Made by a program: the position numbers and the translations under genes. From Mangrovimicrobium sp048323675 (GTDB lineage: Bacteria; Pseudomonadota; Gammaproteobacteria; Pseudomonadales; Halieaceae), in the NCBI RefSeq assembly GCF_048323675.1, contig NZ_JBLWFK010000008.1, positions 124,001-188,000 on the forward strand: a stretch of DNA of 64,000 bases. The letters are read 5' to 3'. Positions 54,134-63,214 of this stretch are shown piece after piece. The notes under the pieces are model-generated. The model saw only the letters and a program-made list of their open reading frames with translations. It was not told where the DNA came from and made no database searches. Position 1 is the stretch's first letter. Every line of letters starts with the position of its first letter.

Positions 54134-55918
54134 TCAGCCCTGCTCGCCCTTGTTCTCGGCCTGCTGGCGCAGGCGGATGTTCAGTTCGCGCAGTTGCTGG
54201 GCGCTGACGTTGCCCGGCGCGTCGGTCATCAGGCACGCTGCCGTCTGGGTTTTGGGGAAGGCAATCACGTCGCGGATAGACGGGGAGCCGGTCATCAGCA
54301 TGATCAGGCGGTCGAGGCCGAAGGCCAGTCCGCCGTGGGGCGGCGCACCGTATTGCAGGGCCTGCAGCAGGAAGCCGAACTTCTCGCTGGCTTCCTCGTC
54401 GCTGATCTCCAGCGCGCGGAATACCGCTTCCTGCATGTCGCGCTGGTGGATACGCACACTGCCGCCGCCCAGTTCGGTGCCGTTCAACACCATGTCGTAG
54501 GCCCGGGACAGCGCTGTACCGGGGCTGGCTTGCATCTCCTCGGCGCTGCAGGAGGGGGCGGTGAAGGGGTGGTGCAGCGGCGTCCAGGAGCCGTCGCTGT
54601 CCTCTTCGAACATGGGGAAGTCGACCACCCACAGGGGCGCCCAGCCTTCCCTGACCAGCCCCTGGTCCTCCGCCACTTTCAGGCGCAGGGCGCCGAGGGC
54701 GTCGTTGACCACCCGGGTCTTGTCGGCGCCGAAGAAGATGATGTCGCCGTCGGCGGCGCCCAGGCGCTGCATCATCTCCAGCACGACGGCGTCGGGCATG
54801 AACTTGAGGATCGGCGACTGCAGGCCTTCCACGCCGGCAGCCAGGTCGTTGACCTTGACCCAGGCGAGGCCCTTGGCGCCAAACACGGCAACATAGGAGG
54901 TGTAGTCGTCGATCTCCTTGCGGCTGATGCTGGCACCACCGGGCACCCGCAGCGCGGCGACACGCCCCGCCGGGTCGTCCGCCGGGCCGCGGAAGACCTT
55001 GAAGTCGACCTGCTGCATGAGGTCGTCGACACTGACCAGTTCCATGTCGATACGCAGGTCCGGCTTGTCGGAGCCGAAACGCTCCATGGCCTCGGCGTAG
55101 GGCATGGAGGGGAATTCCGGCAGATCCACATCCAGTGCGGACTTGAACAGCCCGCGCACCATACGCTCGGCGATATCCATGATGCCGGCCTCGTCCATGA
55201 ACGAGGTCTCGATATCGATCTGGGTAAATTCCGGCTGGCGGTCCGCGCGCAGGTCCTCGTCGCGGAAGCACTTGGCGATCTGGTAGTAGCGGTCGAAGCC
55301 GGCCACCATCAGCAGCTGCTTGAACAGCTGGGGAGACTGCGGCAGGGCGAAAAACTGCCCGGGATGGGTCCGGCTTGGCACCAGGTAGTCCCGCGCGCCT
55401 TCCGGCGTGGCGCGGGTCAGGATCGGGGTCTCGATATCCAGGAAACCCTCGGCGTCGAGGAAATTGCGCACCGCCGTGGTGATTTTCGAGCGCAGCGCCA
55501 GGCGCTCCTGCATCTCGTGGCGGCGCAGGTCCATATAGCGGTAGCGCAGGCGCACTTCCTCACCCACGGCGGTGTGCTCGTCCAGCTGGAAGGGCGGCGT
55601 GGCCGCGGCGTTGAGGATTTCCAACTCCTTGCCCAGCACTTCGATCTGGCCGGTTGCCATTGCCGGGTTGACGGTACCTTCGCCGCGGGCGCGCACCCGG
55701 CCGGTGATCTTCAGCACATACTCGCTGCGCACCCGGTCGGCGCGCTGGAAGTGCTCTTCGGTGTCGGGATCAAACACCACCTGGACGACGCCCTGCCGGT
55801 CGCGCATGTCAAGAAAGATGACACCGCCGTGGTCGCGGCGGCGGTCGACCCAACCACACAGGGTGACGGTCTCATCGATATTGCTGGTAGACAGGGCGCC
55901 ACAATAATGACTGCGCAT
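54134..55918 (-). CDS. aspS: Aspartyl-tRNA synthetase
   Basis: Class II aminoacyl-tRNA synthetase of 594 residues. The N-terminal OB fold binds the anticodon (TVTLCGWVDRRRDHGGVIFL). Motif 2 is FRDEDLRADRQPEFTQID and motif 3 is GLAFGLDRLIMLMTG. The bacterial GAD insertion lies between them. The ATG at 55918 starts the family N terminus MRSHYCG. Whether it is specific for tRNA-Asp or also charges tRNA-Asn cannot be judged here. Confidence 0.96.
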   Translation of the reverse strand: MRSHYCGALSTSNIDETVTLCGWVDRRRDHGGVIFLDMRDRQGVVQVVFDPDTEEHFQRADRVRSEYVLKITGRVRARGEGTVNPAMATGQIEVLGKELEILNAAATPPFQLDEHTAVGEEVRLRYRYMDLRRHEMQERLALRSKITTAVRNFLDAEGFLDIETPILTRATPEGARDYLVPSRTHPGQFFALPQSPQLFKQLLMVAGFDRYYQIAKCFRDEDLRADRQPEFTQIDIETSFMDEAGIMDIAERMVRGLFKSALDVDLPEFPSMPYAEAMERFGSDKPDLRIDMELVSVDDLMQQVDFKVFRGPADDPAGRVAALRVPGGASISRKEIDDYTSYVAVFGAKGLAWVKVNDLAAGVEGLQSPILKFMPDAVVLEMMQRLGAADGDIIFFGADKTRVVNDALGALRLKVAEDQGLVREGWAPLWVVDFPMFEEDSDGSWTPLHHPFTAPSCSAEEMQASPGTALSRAYDMVLNGTELGGGSVRIHQRDMQEAVFRALEISDEEASEKFGFLLQALQYGAPPHGGLAFGLDRLIMLMTGSPSIRDVIAFPKTQTAACLMTDAPGNVSAQQLRELNIRLRQQAENKGEQG

Positions 55919-55955
55919 AACTCGGTTTCCGTATATTGGGCCTGTTGAGGCCGTG

Positions 55956-56267
55956 TCAGGCGGTTTTCTCGCTGCCGCCGGTAGTACTTTTCTCGCTGGA
56001 CTTGCCCGCCGCGGCCTTGGAGCCTCCGTCGGAGCTGTCGCCTCCCGATTTGGCCGACTCCCCGTGCAGGTTCTTTTTCTTGCCACCGGACTTGAAGTCA
56101 GTCTCGTACCAGCCGCCGCCCTTGAGGCGGAACGCGGCCGCAGAAACCAGCTTTTTCAGCAGGGGCTGCTTGCACTGCGGACACTCGACAAGCGGCTCTT
56201 CACTGATCTTCTGGATGACTTCCAGCTGATGCCCGCAGCCCTGGCATTGGTACTCGTAAATCGGCAT
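55956..56267 (-). CDS. FmdB-family zinc ribbon protein
   Basis: A 103-residue protein. It starts MPIYEYQCQGCGHQLEVIQK and has CPQC, so four Cys residues form a zinc ribbon. The Ser/Gly/Lys-rich tail is disordered. Its function is unknown; it regularly precedes aspS in Gammaproteobacteria, as here (37 bases). Confidence 0.9.
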   Translation of the reverse strand: MPIYEYQCQGCGHQLEVIQKISEEPLVECPQCKQPLLKKLVSAAAFRLKGGGWYETDFKSGGKKKNLHGESAKSGGDSSDGGSKAAAGKSSEKSTTGGSEKTA

Positions 56268-56459
56268 TGTCTAAACACCAATAAATCAACAGGTTGGAGA
56301 AAATTTGAGGCGCGGATTTTAACCCAAGCCCGGTGAGAGTCCAAGCTCGGCGGGGAGCCACAATGCAGGGGGTAGAAAACCCCTCACCTTGCGGCGATTG
56401 CGGGAAGGGGGCCGGCAACCCCCGGGCACAGGCCGGAGGCAGCCGGCGGAACTACGCCA

Positions 56460-56927
56460 TCAGGAAGCGGCGTATTCCTTCAGTTTCTTCAGCGGGCGAA
56501 TTTTCACTGCAATGCTGGCAGGCTTCGCCTTGAAGGTGGTCTCTGCACCAGTGAAGGGGTTGATACCCTTGCGCGCCTTGCGGGCGGGCTTCTTCACGGT
56601 GGTGATTTTCATAACGCCGGGAATGGTGAACTCACCAATCGCGCGCTTCTTGATGCTGCGTTCGATGAGCATGTTCAGCTCGTCGAGAACGGCGTTCACC
56701 TGCTTCTTGCTGAGCTCGGTGCTCTCAGAGAGGCTGGTGACGATCTGGCTCTTGGTCATTTTTTCAGAGATTGCGGTAACCTTTTTAGCCGGCGCTTTCG
56801 CAGGTGCTTTCGCAGGCGCTTTCTTGGCTACTGCTTTCTTGGCTGGAGCCTTCTTGGCCGGGGCTTTTTTCGCTGCCGCCTTAGTCTTGGCCGGAGCCTT
56901 CTTCGCTGCTGCTTTTTTAATCGCCAT
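56460..56927 (-). CDS. HU-like DNA-binding protein with histone-H1-like Lys/Ala/Pro tail
   Basis: A 155-residue protein with two parts. Residues 1-50 are Lys/Ala/Pro repeats of the KKAPAKKA type, like the tail of histone H1 or AlgP. Residues about 55-155 are an HU/IHF-like fold (MTKSQIVTSLSESTELSKKQ, then GEFTIPGVMKI and GINPFTGAETTFKAKPA). It should bind DNA without strong sequence preference and compact the chromosome. The tail is N-terminal. No operon partner is coupled to it. Confidence 0.9.
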   Translation of the reverse strand: MAIKKAAAKKAPAKTKAAAKKAPAKKAPAKKAVAKKAPAKAPAKAPAKKVTAISEKMTKSQIVTSLSESTELSKKQVNAVLDELNMLIERSIKKRAIGEFTIPGVMKITTVKKPARKARKGINPFTGAETTFKAKPASIAVKIRPLKKLKEYAAS

Positions 56928-57215
56928 TGTTTTTCGACCTTCCCTAATAGTGATAATGGATCAAGTGTGTGCCTCGGCGTTCCGCATCCCCTACTGCACT
57001 GGCGGCAACACAAGCCACGACAAACATATAAAGCATGAAACCCTACAATACAAGCGTTTTCAGCGCCCGAGGCGCAAATAACCCTGTTTTTTCAGGGCCC
57101 GGGCCGAAGCACTTGTGCAAAAGCACCAAAACAGCGCGATTGAAGCGCCATTTACCGCGTCCGGCAACGCCACTAAAATAGACACCCACACCCCACTCCC
57201 GAGCATTTTTGCCCC

Positions 57216-58925
57216 ATGCGCAGCAGTCAATTTCTTATCGCTACCCAGAAGGAAACCCCGTCCGACGCGGAGGTTATCAGCCACCAGTTAATGCTGCGGG
57301 CGGGCCTGATCCGCAAGCTCGCCTCCGGACTGTATACCTGGCTCCCGCTGGGCCTGCGGGTCCTGCGCAAGGTGGAGAACATCGTGCGCGAGGAAATGGA
57401 CGCCTCCGGCGCGCAGGAAGTCTGCATGCCGGTGGTTCAGCCGGCGGAACTCTGGGAAGAATCCGGACGCTGGCAGCAGTACGGCCCGGAACTGCTGCGC
57501 ATTAAAGACCGTCACGAGCGCGACTTCTGCCTCGGCCCCACCCACGAGGAAGTGATTACCGACTTCGTACGCAATGAAATCAAAAGCTACAAGCAACTGC
57601 CCCTGAACCTGTACCAGATCCAGACCAAATTCCGCGACGAAATCCGCCCGCGTTTCGGCATCATGCGCTCGCGCGAATTCCTGATGAAGGACGCCTACTC
57701 CTTCCACACCGACCACGCTTCCCTGGTCGAGACCTATGCGGTCATGCACCGCACCTACAGCAGTATCTTCACCCGCCTGGGCCTCGATTTCCGCCCGGTT
57801 ATCGCCGACACCGGAAGCATTGGCGGCAGCGCCTCCCACGAATTCCATGTACTGGCCAGCTCGGGAGAGGACGACATCGCCTTTTCCGACAGCAGCGATT
57901 ACGCCGCTAACGTGGAGATGGCGGAAGCCCTGCCGTGCGGCGAGCGCCTCGCCGCTACCCAGGCGATGGCCGAAGTAGCCACGCCCGGGGTAAAAACCAT
58001 TGAAGACGTTGCCAGCTTCCTGTCGCTGGACCCGGTGCAGACGGTAAAAACCCTGGTCGTAAAGGGCGAGGAAGATGGCAGCCTGGTCGCACTGGTACTG
58101 CGCGGCGACCACCAGCTGAACGACATCAAGGCGGAAAAGCTCGACGATGTCGCCAACCCCCTGTGCATGGCGGATGAGGCCGAAGTGCGTAAAATTTGCG
58201 GCGCCGGATTCGGCTCGCTGGGTCCTGTGGGGCTGCCAATTGCGACCATCGTCGACCGCAGCGCGGCAGTGCTGGCGGATTTCTGCTGCGGCGCCAACCG
58301 CGACGATTTCCATCTGACCGGTGTGAACTGGGAGCGCGATTGTGCGCTGGTCCGGATCGAGGACATCCGCGATGTCGTCGAGGGCGACCCCAGCCCGGAC
58401 GGCAAGGGCAGCCTGATGATTCGCCGCGGAATCGAAGTGGGCCACATCTTCCAGCTGGGCACCAAGTACAGCGAGGCAATGCAGGCGAAAGTGCTGGATG
58501 AGAACGGCAAGAACATCACCGTCACCATGGGCTGTTACGGGATCGGCGTCAGCCGGGTAGTTGCTGCGGCCATCGAACAGAACCACGACGGGCAGGGCAT
58601 CATCTGGCCGGAAGCCATGGCGCCCTTCCAGCTGGCCATCGTGCCGCTGAACATGCAGAAGTCGGAAGCCGTGGCCAGCTGCGCCGAGGATTTCTACGCA
58701 AAACTGCGTGCCGCCGGCATCGATGTGCTGCTGGACGACCGCAACGAGCGCCCCGGTGTCAAATTTGCCGACATGGAACTGATCGGCATTCCCCACCGCA
58801 TCGTGATTGGCGATCGCGCCCTGGGCGAGGGCAATATCGAATACAAGGGTCGCAGGGATGCCGAGTCCAAGCTGATTCCGATCGATGATTGCCTCGAATT
58901 CCTGCTCGAGACACTGCGCAACTGA
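57216..58925 (+). CDS. proS: Prolyl-tRNA synthetase
   Basis: Class II synthetase of 569 residues, the bacterial type. It starts MRSSQFLIATQKETPSDAEV. Motif 2 contains FRDEIRPRFGIMRSREFLMKD. The INS editing domain lies between motifs 2 and 3 (about 225-400, VKTIEDVASFLSLDPVQTVK). The C-terminal anticodon-binding domain has DVLLDDRNERPGVKFADMEL. It charges tRNA-Pro and removes misacylated Ala. Confidence 0.96.
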   Translation: MRSSQFLIATQKETPSDAEVISHQLMLRAGLIRKLASGLYTWLPLGLRVLRKVENIVREEMDASGAQEVCMPVVQPAELWEESGRWQQYGPELLRIKDRHERDFCLGPTHEEVITDFVRNEIKSYKQLPLNLYQIQTKFRDEIRPRFGIMRSREFLMKDAYSFHTDHASLVETYAVMHRTYSSIFTRLGLDFRPVIADTGSIGGSASHEFHVLASSGEDDIAFSDSSDYAANVEMAEALPCGERLAATQAMAEVATPGVKTIEDVASFLSLDPVQTVKTLVVKGEEDGSLVALVLRGDHQLNDIKAEKLDDVANPLCMADEAEVRKICGAGFGSLGPVGLPIATIVDRSAAVLADFCCGANRDDFHLTGVNWERDCALVRIEDIRDVVEGDPSPDGKGSLMIRRGIEVGHIFQLGTKYSEAMQAKVLDENGKNITVTMGCYGIGVSRVVAAAIEQNHDGQGIIWPEAMAPFQLAIVPLNMQKSEAVASCAEDFYAKLRAAGIDVLLDDRNERPGVKFADMELIGIPHRIVIGDRALGEGNIEYKGRRDAESKLIPIDDCLEFLLETLRN

Positions 58926-58930
58926 GCCGC

Positions 58931-59518
58931 GTGCTGCGACTTCTCGCATTCGCCCTGCTGGGGCTCGCTGCGTGGCACGCCGCAGCGCAACCGGAAGATA
59001 AACAGGAGCGCGCAGAGCTGCGCGCTTTCCTCGAGAATACCATTACCGGCGCCAACAGTTTCGAGGATCGTTACGACGCCGAAGTCTGGCTGGTCGACAT
59101 GTCCGGGCGACTGGAAAACTTTGTCGCGGACCCGCGCAAACGCCTGCGCCTGTTAAAGCAGGTTCACGCGGCGGCCGGGCGCGCCGACCTGCCCCCGGAA
59201 CTGGTGCTGTCGGTGATCGAGGTCGAAAGCCATTTTGACCGCTTTGCCATCTCGCGGGTCGGCGCGCAGGGCATGATGCAGGTCATGCCTTTCTGGAAGG
59301 ATGAAATTGGCCGCCCGGAGGACAATCTCACCCTGAACGAGACCAACTTCGAATACGGCTGCCGCATCCTGCAGTTCTACCTGCAGAAGGAGGACGGCAA
59401 CCTGCACCGCGCCCTGGCTCGCTATAACGGCTCGGTGGGCAGTCGCAATTACTCGGACCGGGTCTACCGGGCCTGGCGCACACGCTGGCGCACCGACCCG
59501 ATGAGCTGGGCGGACTGA
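58931..59518 (+). CDS. Exported lytic transglycosylase (SLT domain)
   Basis: A 195-residue peptidoglycan lytic enzyme. It has a signal peptide (LLAFALLGLAAWHAAAQ). The catalytic domain has the Glu in LSVIEVESHFDRFAISRVGA, then GMMQVMPFW and ALARYNGSVG. It cleaves glycan strands to anhydro-muropeptides. The GTG at 58931 lies five bases after proS, so the two are probably co-transcribed. A longer frame begins inside proS. Confidence 0.88.
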   Translation: MLRLLAFALLGLAAWHAAAQPEDKQERAELRAFLENTITGANSFEDRYDAEVWLVDMSGRLENFVADPRKRLRLLKQVHAAAGRADLPPELVLSVIEVESHFDRFAISRVGAQGMMQVMPFWKDEIGRPEDNLTLNETNFEYGCRILQFYLQKEDGNLHRALARYNGSVGSRNYSDRVYRAWRTRWRTDPMSWAD

Positions 59519-59619
59519 TCGCAACCGACCGAAAACAGCAGGACAACTGGCCTCCGCTGCATGTTCCGGAGCAAAAACTGCATTCCGCCGTTTGACATCC
59601 CGCCTCCCCCTGCCCAATA

Positions 59620-59640
59620 TGCCCCATCAGGGGGTGGGGC
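59620..59640. promoter_or_regulatory. Candidate operator, TGCCCCATC-R-GGGG motif (site 1)
   Basis: TGCCCCATCAGGGG, followed by a nested GCCCCA...TGGGGC inverted repeat (59621-59640). It ends 11 bases before the LuxR-type start codon. A matching motif precedes the GS gene. Confidence 0.5.
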
Positions 59641-59651
59641 AAATCACAAGA

Positions 59652-60497
59652 ATGAACGAAATCGCTGAACTCAGTCGCTGGAACCGGGATATCTCCCGCA
59701 CCATTGCCTCCCTGGGTGAGGAATCTTTCTTCCCCACCCTGTTTGAAACCATCAGTACCCAGGTGCAAATCGACTACCCGCAGGTCTGGCTGTACCACCG
59801 GGACCTGCCCCCCCGCATTCTTTACCACCATATCCCGTCCAACGCCGTTTCCTCCCAGGTAGACCAGTACCTCGATGGCCCCTATCGCGAAGACCCGTTC
59901 TACCAGACCTCGATGCGCGGCCCCAAGGCGAAGATCTATCGCCTGTCGCGAGTAGCCCTCGGCGACCTGGAAAAGACGACCTATTACCGCGACTACTACC
60001 ACACCACCGGCACCGTGGACGAAGCGGTGTACATTTCCCGGCTGGGCGGCGGCAATGTCATCAACCTGTGCATGATGCGCCTGCCAGAGAAAGGCCCGTT
60101 CACCGATGCGGAATACGAACGGCTGTACCTGCTGGCGGACCCGGTATCGGAACTGCTGAAGGCCCACAGCCAGCATCACCATTTCGCCGTCGAGCACCTG
60201 ATCCAGCCCGGCATCAACCACCAGATCGACCTCGCCTTCAAGACCTTCGGCGCCTCCCTGTTGTCGCCGCGGGAAAAGGACGTACTCGAACTGATGCTGC
60301 GCGGCTACAGTACCGACACCTCCGCCGGGAAACTGGACATCGCCGTGGAGACGGTGCGCCGCCACCGCAAGAACATCTACCGCAAACTCGACGTCAGCTC
60401 CCAGACCGACCTGTTCTCGCTTTTCATCAACGCACTGTCCTGCCTCGGCGAGGCGGCGGGGGATGACCCCCTCAAGGTGTACATGGCCCCACGCTGA
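59652..60497 (+). CDS. LuxR-type transcriptional regulator
   Basis: A 281-residue regulator. The N-terminal domain (about 1-200) is a sensor of unknown ligand, with YHHIPSNAVSSQVDQYLDG and YREDPFYQTSMRG. The C-terminal LuxR helix-turn-helix spans about 212-270 (LSPREKDVLELMLRGYSTDT, then VETVRRHRKNIYRKLDVSSQ). No autoinducer-domain signature is evident, so quorum sensing should not be assumed. It precedes a GS-like gene by 88 bases. Palindromes with the same core flank it at both ends, which suggests autoregulation and control of the GS gene. Confidence 0.88.
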   Translation: MNEIAELSRWNRDISRTIASLGEESFFPTLFETISTQVQIDYPQVWLYHRDLPPRILYHHIPSNAVSSQVDQYLDGPYREDPFYQTSMRGPKAKIYRLSRVALGDLEKTTYYRDYYHTTGTVDEAVYISRLGGGNVINLCMMRLPEKGPFTDAEYERLYLLADPVSELLKAHSQHHHFAVEHLIQPGINHQIDLAFKTFGASLLSPREKDVLELMLRGYSTDTSAGKLDIAVETVRRHRKNIYRKLDVSSQTDLFSLFINALSCLGEAAGDDPLKVYMAPR

Positions 60498-60511
60498 GGC
60501 TGATACAGGCG

Positions 60512-60527
60512 TGCCCCATCGGGGGCA
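60512..60527. promoter_or_regulatory. Candidate operator, TGCCCC-ATCG-GGGGCA palindrome (site 2)
   Basis: A perfect 6-4-6 palindrome 58 bases before the GS-like start codon. It shares TGCCCCATC, then GGGG, with site 1 upstream of the LuxR-type gene. Confidence 0.55.
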
Positions 60528-60585
60528 TTGCGCTCTCCAACGATCACACTGATAGTGATTGCTGACTTCCAGACGGAATACCGGC

Positions 60586-61929
60586 GTGTCGATCGAAGCC
60601 GATTGGTTCCTGCGGGCCCACCCAGAAATCACCACCATCGAAGCCCTGCTCCCCGATTGCAACGGTGTCCTGCGGGGCAAGTGGATTCCGCGGGAAAAAC
60701 TCCAGAAAGTCTTCAGCGGCGAAATGAAACTGCCACGCACCGCCATGAGCCTGGATATCTGGGGCCGTGATATCGAGGAACTGGCCTTCGCCACCGGTGA
60801 CGACGACGGCATCTGCCTCCCCATCGAGGGCACACTCATTTCCTCTCCCTGGTCGCCGGGCGGCACCCACGGCCAGCTCCTGATGTCGATGTACATGCCC
60901 GACGGCACGCCCTTCGCCGGCGACCCCAGCCACGTACTGACGGATGTAGTGGACCGCTTCCACGAACAGGGCTGGCGACCGGTCATCGCCGCAGAGCTTG
61001 AATTCTGCCTGGTCTCGGTGGAGGACAGGCTGCCGCGCCACACCTGCCCGGTACCCGATAACGACACCCCGGTCGGCGGCGACAGCTATTCCCTCGAGGC
61101 CCTGAGCCGCCACCGGGAAATTCTCGACGAGATTCGCCACAGCTGCGAGGTGCAGGAACTGCCCTACGACGGGCTGGTGAAGGAATCCGCGCCCTCCCAG
61201 TATGAAATCAACATGCAGCACATCGATGACCCGCTGAAGGCGGCGCGCCAGGTGCTGATGATGAAACGGCTGATCAAGGGCATTGCCGCCAAACACGGCC
61301 TGGTTGCCAGTTTCATGGCCAAGCCATTTACCGGCGAATCCGGCAATGGCATGCACGTCCACTGCAGTGTCCTGGACAAGCAGGGCGCGAACATCTTCGA
61401 TGACGGCACGGAAAAGGGCACACCGCTGCTGCAGCAGGCCATTGGTGGCTGCCTGACCTACATGGCCGACGCGGTAGCGGTGTTTGCGCCCAATTACAAT
61501 TCCTACCGGCGCTTCCAGAAGGGCTGCCACGCGCCCACCTACCCCTGTTGGGGCTATGAGAACCGTACAGTTGCGGTCAGGGTTCCCGCCGGCCACCACC
61601 AGGCCCGGCGCCTGGAGCACCGGGTGGCAGGCGCCGACGCCAACCCCTACCTGCTGTTTGCGGTCATCCTCTCGGGCATCCTCGAGGGTATCAACGAAAA
61701 CCTGTCACCGGGGGACCCCGTCGAGGGGGACGGCTACAGCCAGCAGGACGACAGCCTGCCGCTCTACATGCCCGAGGCGGTACGCCGCTTCAGGGACTCG
61801 GATTTCATCCGCAATTCCCTGGGTGCGGAGTTCCAGAACATCTACAGCCTGAGCAAGATCCAGGAGATCGAGGAATTCCGCAAGCACGTGACCGCCTTCG
61901 AGTACCACGCCTTCCTGGAGCGCCTCTGA
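60586..61929 (+). CDS. Glutamine synthetase-family ligase (PuuA-like gamma-glutamylamide synthetase)
   Basis: A 447-residue GS I-type ligase. It has the beta-grasp (IEALLPDCNGVLRGKWIP) and the catalytic domain: VIAAELEFCLV (metal Glu pair), PSQYEINMQH, GNGMHVHCS, NSYRRF and NRTVAVRVP. The length fits gamma-glutamylputrescine or gamma-glutamylmonoamide synthetases better than GlnA. Such enzymes glutamylate an amine as the first step of amine catabolism. The GTG at 60586 starts the family N terminus. The other steps of a Puu route are not in the window, so the amine is unknown. Confidence 0.85.
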   Translation: MSIEADWFLRAHPEITTIEALLPDCNGVLRGKWIPREKLQKVFSGEMKLPRTAMSLDIWGRDIEELAFATGDDDGICLPIEGTLISSPWSPGGTHGQLLMSMYMPDGTPFAGDPSHVLTDVVDRFHEQGWRPVIAAELEFCLVSVEDRLPRHTCPVPDNDTPVGGDSYSLEALSRHREILDEIRHSCEVQELPYDGLVKESAPSQYEINMQHIDDPLKAARQVLMMKRLIKGIAAKHGLVASFMAKPFTGESGNGMHVHCSVLDKQGANIFDDGTEKGTPLLQQAIGGCLTYMADAVAVFAPNYNSYRRFQKGCHAPTYPCWGYENRTVAVRVPAGHHQARRLEHRVAGADANPYLLFAVILSGILEGINENLSPGDPVEGDGYSQQDDSLPLYMPEAVRRFRDSDFIRNSLGAEFQNIYSLSKIQEIEEFRKHVTAFEYHAFLERL

Positions 61930-62011
61930 CCGCGACCAGTCGCGCCACCGGCAGCTCCCGACGGCGCAATTTGCCATGTACTGACGGCCCCGCTGGCGAC
62001 ACAATGCAATC

Positions 62012-62848
62012 ATGAACCTTCCGCTACGCCACTTCCGCGCACTGCGGCTGCTCCCCGTACTGGGACTGGCCTGCCTGCTCGGCCCCGTCGATACCGACGC
62101 CAACCCCGTCGGTCCCGCCGGACATTGCGCGAGCCACCTCGATACCCTGCCCGTTGCGAGGGGCCAGATACTGCCGGATACCCTGAAGATCCTCAGCTGG
62201 AACATCCACAAGGCCTACGACGCCGGCTGGCTGGAGGACCTGCAGCGGCTCGGCGCCGATGCCAACCTTTCGTTCATCCAGGAGGCCACCCTGCGGGCCC
62301 GGCTAGGTGAGCTGTGGCCGGGCGGCCCGATCTACCAGTCCTTCGCGCAGGGCTATGCGACGCGGGATGAGATTACCGGGGTGATGACCCTGAGCTCGCA
62401 CGCGCCCACCATGCAGTGCAATTTCACCCGCATGGAGCCCTGGCTGGGCACCCCGAAAGCGGCCACGGTGACCGAACACGCCATTGCCGGTCACCCGCAA
62501 CGGCTGCTGGCCATCAACGTGCACGCCGTCAACTTTACCCTCGGCCTCAGCGACCTGCAGGCCCAGCTGCAACCGCTGACCACCCTGTTGCAGTCCCACG
62601 CGGGGCCGGTGATCCTCGCGGGGGACTTCAACACCTGGAGCAGCGCCCGGGCGCACTATGTGGACCAGGCCCTGAGAGCCCTGGGGCTGGAGCCGCTACA
62701 GTTCGAGCCCGACCTGCGCTCAACCGCCTTCGGCATGCCGCTCGACCATATCTATGTTCGCGGCCTGGCCGTGGAGTCGACCGAGGTCGTCCCGGTGAGC
62801 AGTTCCGACCACAACCCCCTGCGCGCGAGTCTGCGGCTGGTCATATAG
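62012..62848 (+). CDS. Exported endonuclease/exonuclease/phosphatase-family protein
   Basis: A 278-residue protein with a signal peptide (LRLLPVLGLACLLGPVDT). The EEP fold shows ILSWNIHKA (Asn), FIQEA (Glu), ILAGDFNTW (Asp/Asn) and SSDHNP (Asp/His), a full catalytic set. Substrates in this superfamily range from DNA to phospholipids and lipid-linked phosphates. No DNA-binding extension is present, so the substrate is open. DUF5329 follows after 12 bases. Confidence 0.88.
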   Translation: MNLPLRHFRALRLLPVLGLACLLGPVDTDANPVGPAGHCASHLDTLPVARGQILPDTLKILSWNIHKAYDAGWLEDLQRLGADANLSFIQEATLRARLGELWPGGPIYQSFAQGYATRDEITGVMTLSSHAPTMQCNFTRMEPWLGTPKAATVTEHAIAGHPQRLLAINVHAVNFTLGLSDLQAQLQPLTTLLQSHAGPVILAGDFNTWSSARAHYVDQALRALGLEPLQFEPDLRSTAFGMPLDHIYVRGLAVESTEVVPVSSSDHNPLRASLRLVI

Positions 62849-62860
62849 GAGGGCGTAGCG

Positions 62861-63214
62861 ATGATGCGATACCTGATACCGGGACTACTCGCCCTGAGCC
62901 TGGCGGCCCTGGCCCAGGGCGCCGGGACCAGCGCACGGGAGATCGATTACCTGATTGCCTTTGTCGGTGGCAGCGGCTGTACCTTCCACCGCAATGGTTC
63001 GGACTACCCCGCCAGCGAGGCCGCCGACCACCTGCAACTCAAGTACCGCCGCGGCGCCAGATACGCCGATACGGCGGAACATTTCATCGACCGGCTGGCG
63101 AGCGAGAGTTCGTGGTCGGGCAAACCCTACACAGTGACCTGCGCGGGCAAGACCGAAAGCTCCCGCGCGTGGTTGCACCGGGCACTGGACAGTTACCGCC
63201 AAACCGGCAGCTAG
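62861..63214 (+). CDS. DUF5329 exported protein
   Basis: A 117-residue protein. It has a signal peptide (LIPGLLALSLAALAQGA). The DUF5329 core shows REIDYLIAFVGGSGCTFHRN, DHLQLKYRRGARYADTAEHF and the two Cys that could form a disulfide. The function is unknown. An AGGAGG site lies eight bases before the first ATG. The stop overlaps the convergent MATE gene by four bases. Confidence 0.85.
   Translation: MMRYLIPGLLALSLAALAQGAGTSAREIDYLIAFVGGSGCTFHRNGSDYPASEAADHLQLKYRRGARYADTAEHFIDRLASESSWSGKPYTVTCAGKTESSRAWLHRALDSYRQTGS

Noticed and set aside
54194..55948. A 584-codon open frame on the plus strand
   Set aside because: Antisense to aspS, a clear essential gene.
57288..58949. A 553-codon open frame on the minus strand
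   Set aside because: Antisense to proS, which is full length with all synthetase motifs.
59652..60497. Quorum-sensing assignment for the LuxR-type regulator
   Set aside because: No synthase gene is nearby and the N-terminal domain shows no acyl-homoserine-lactone-binding signature that I can recognise.
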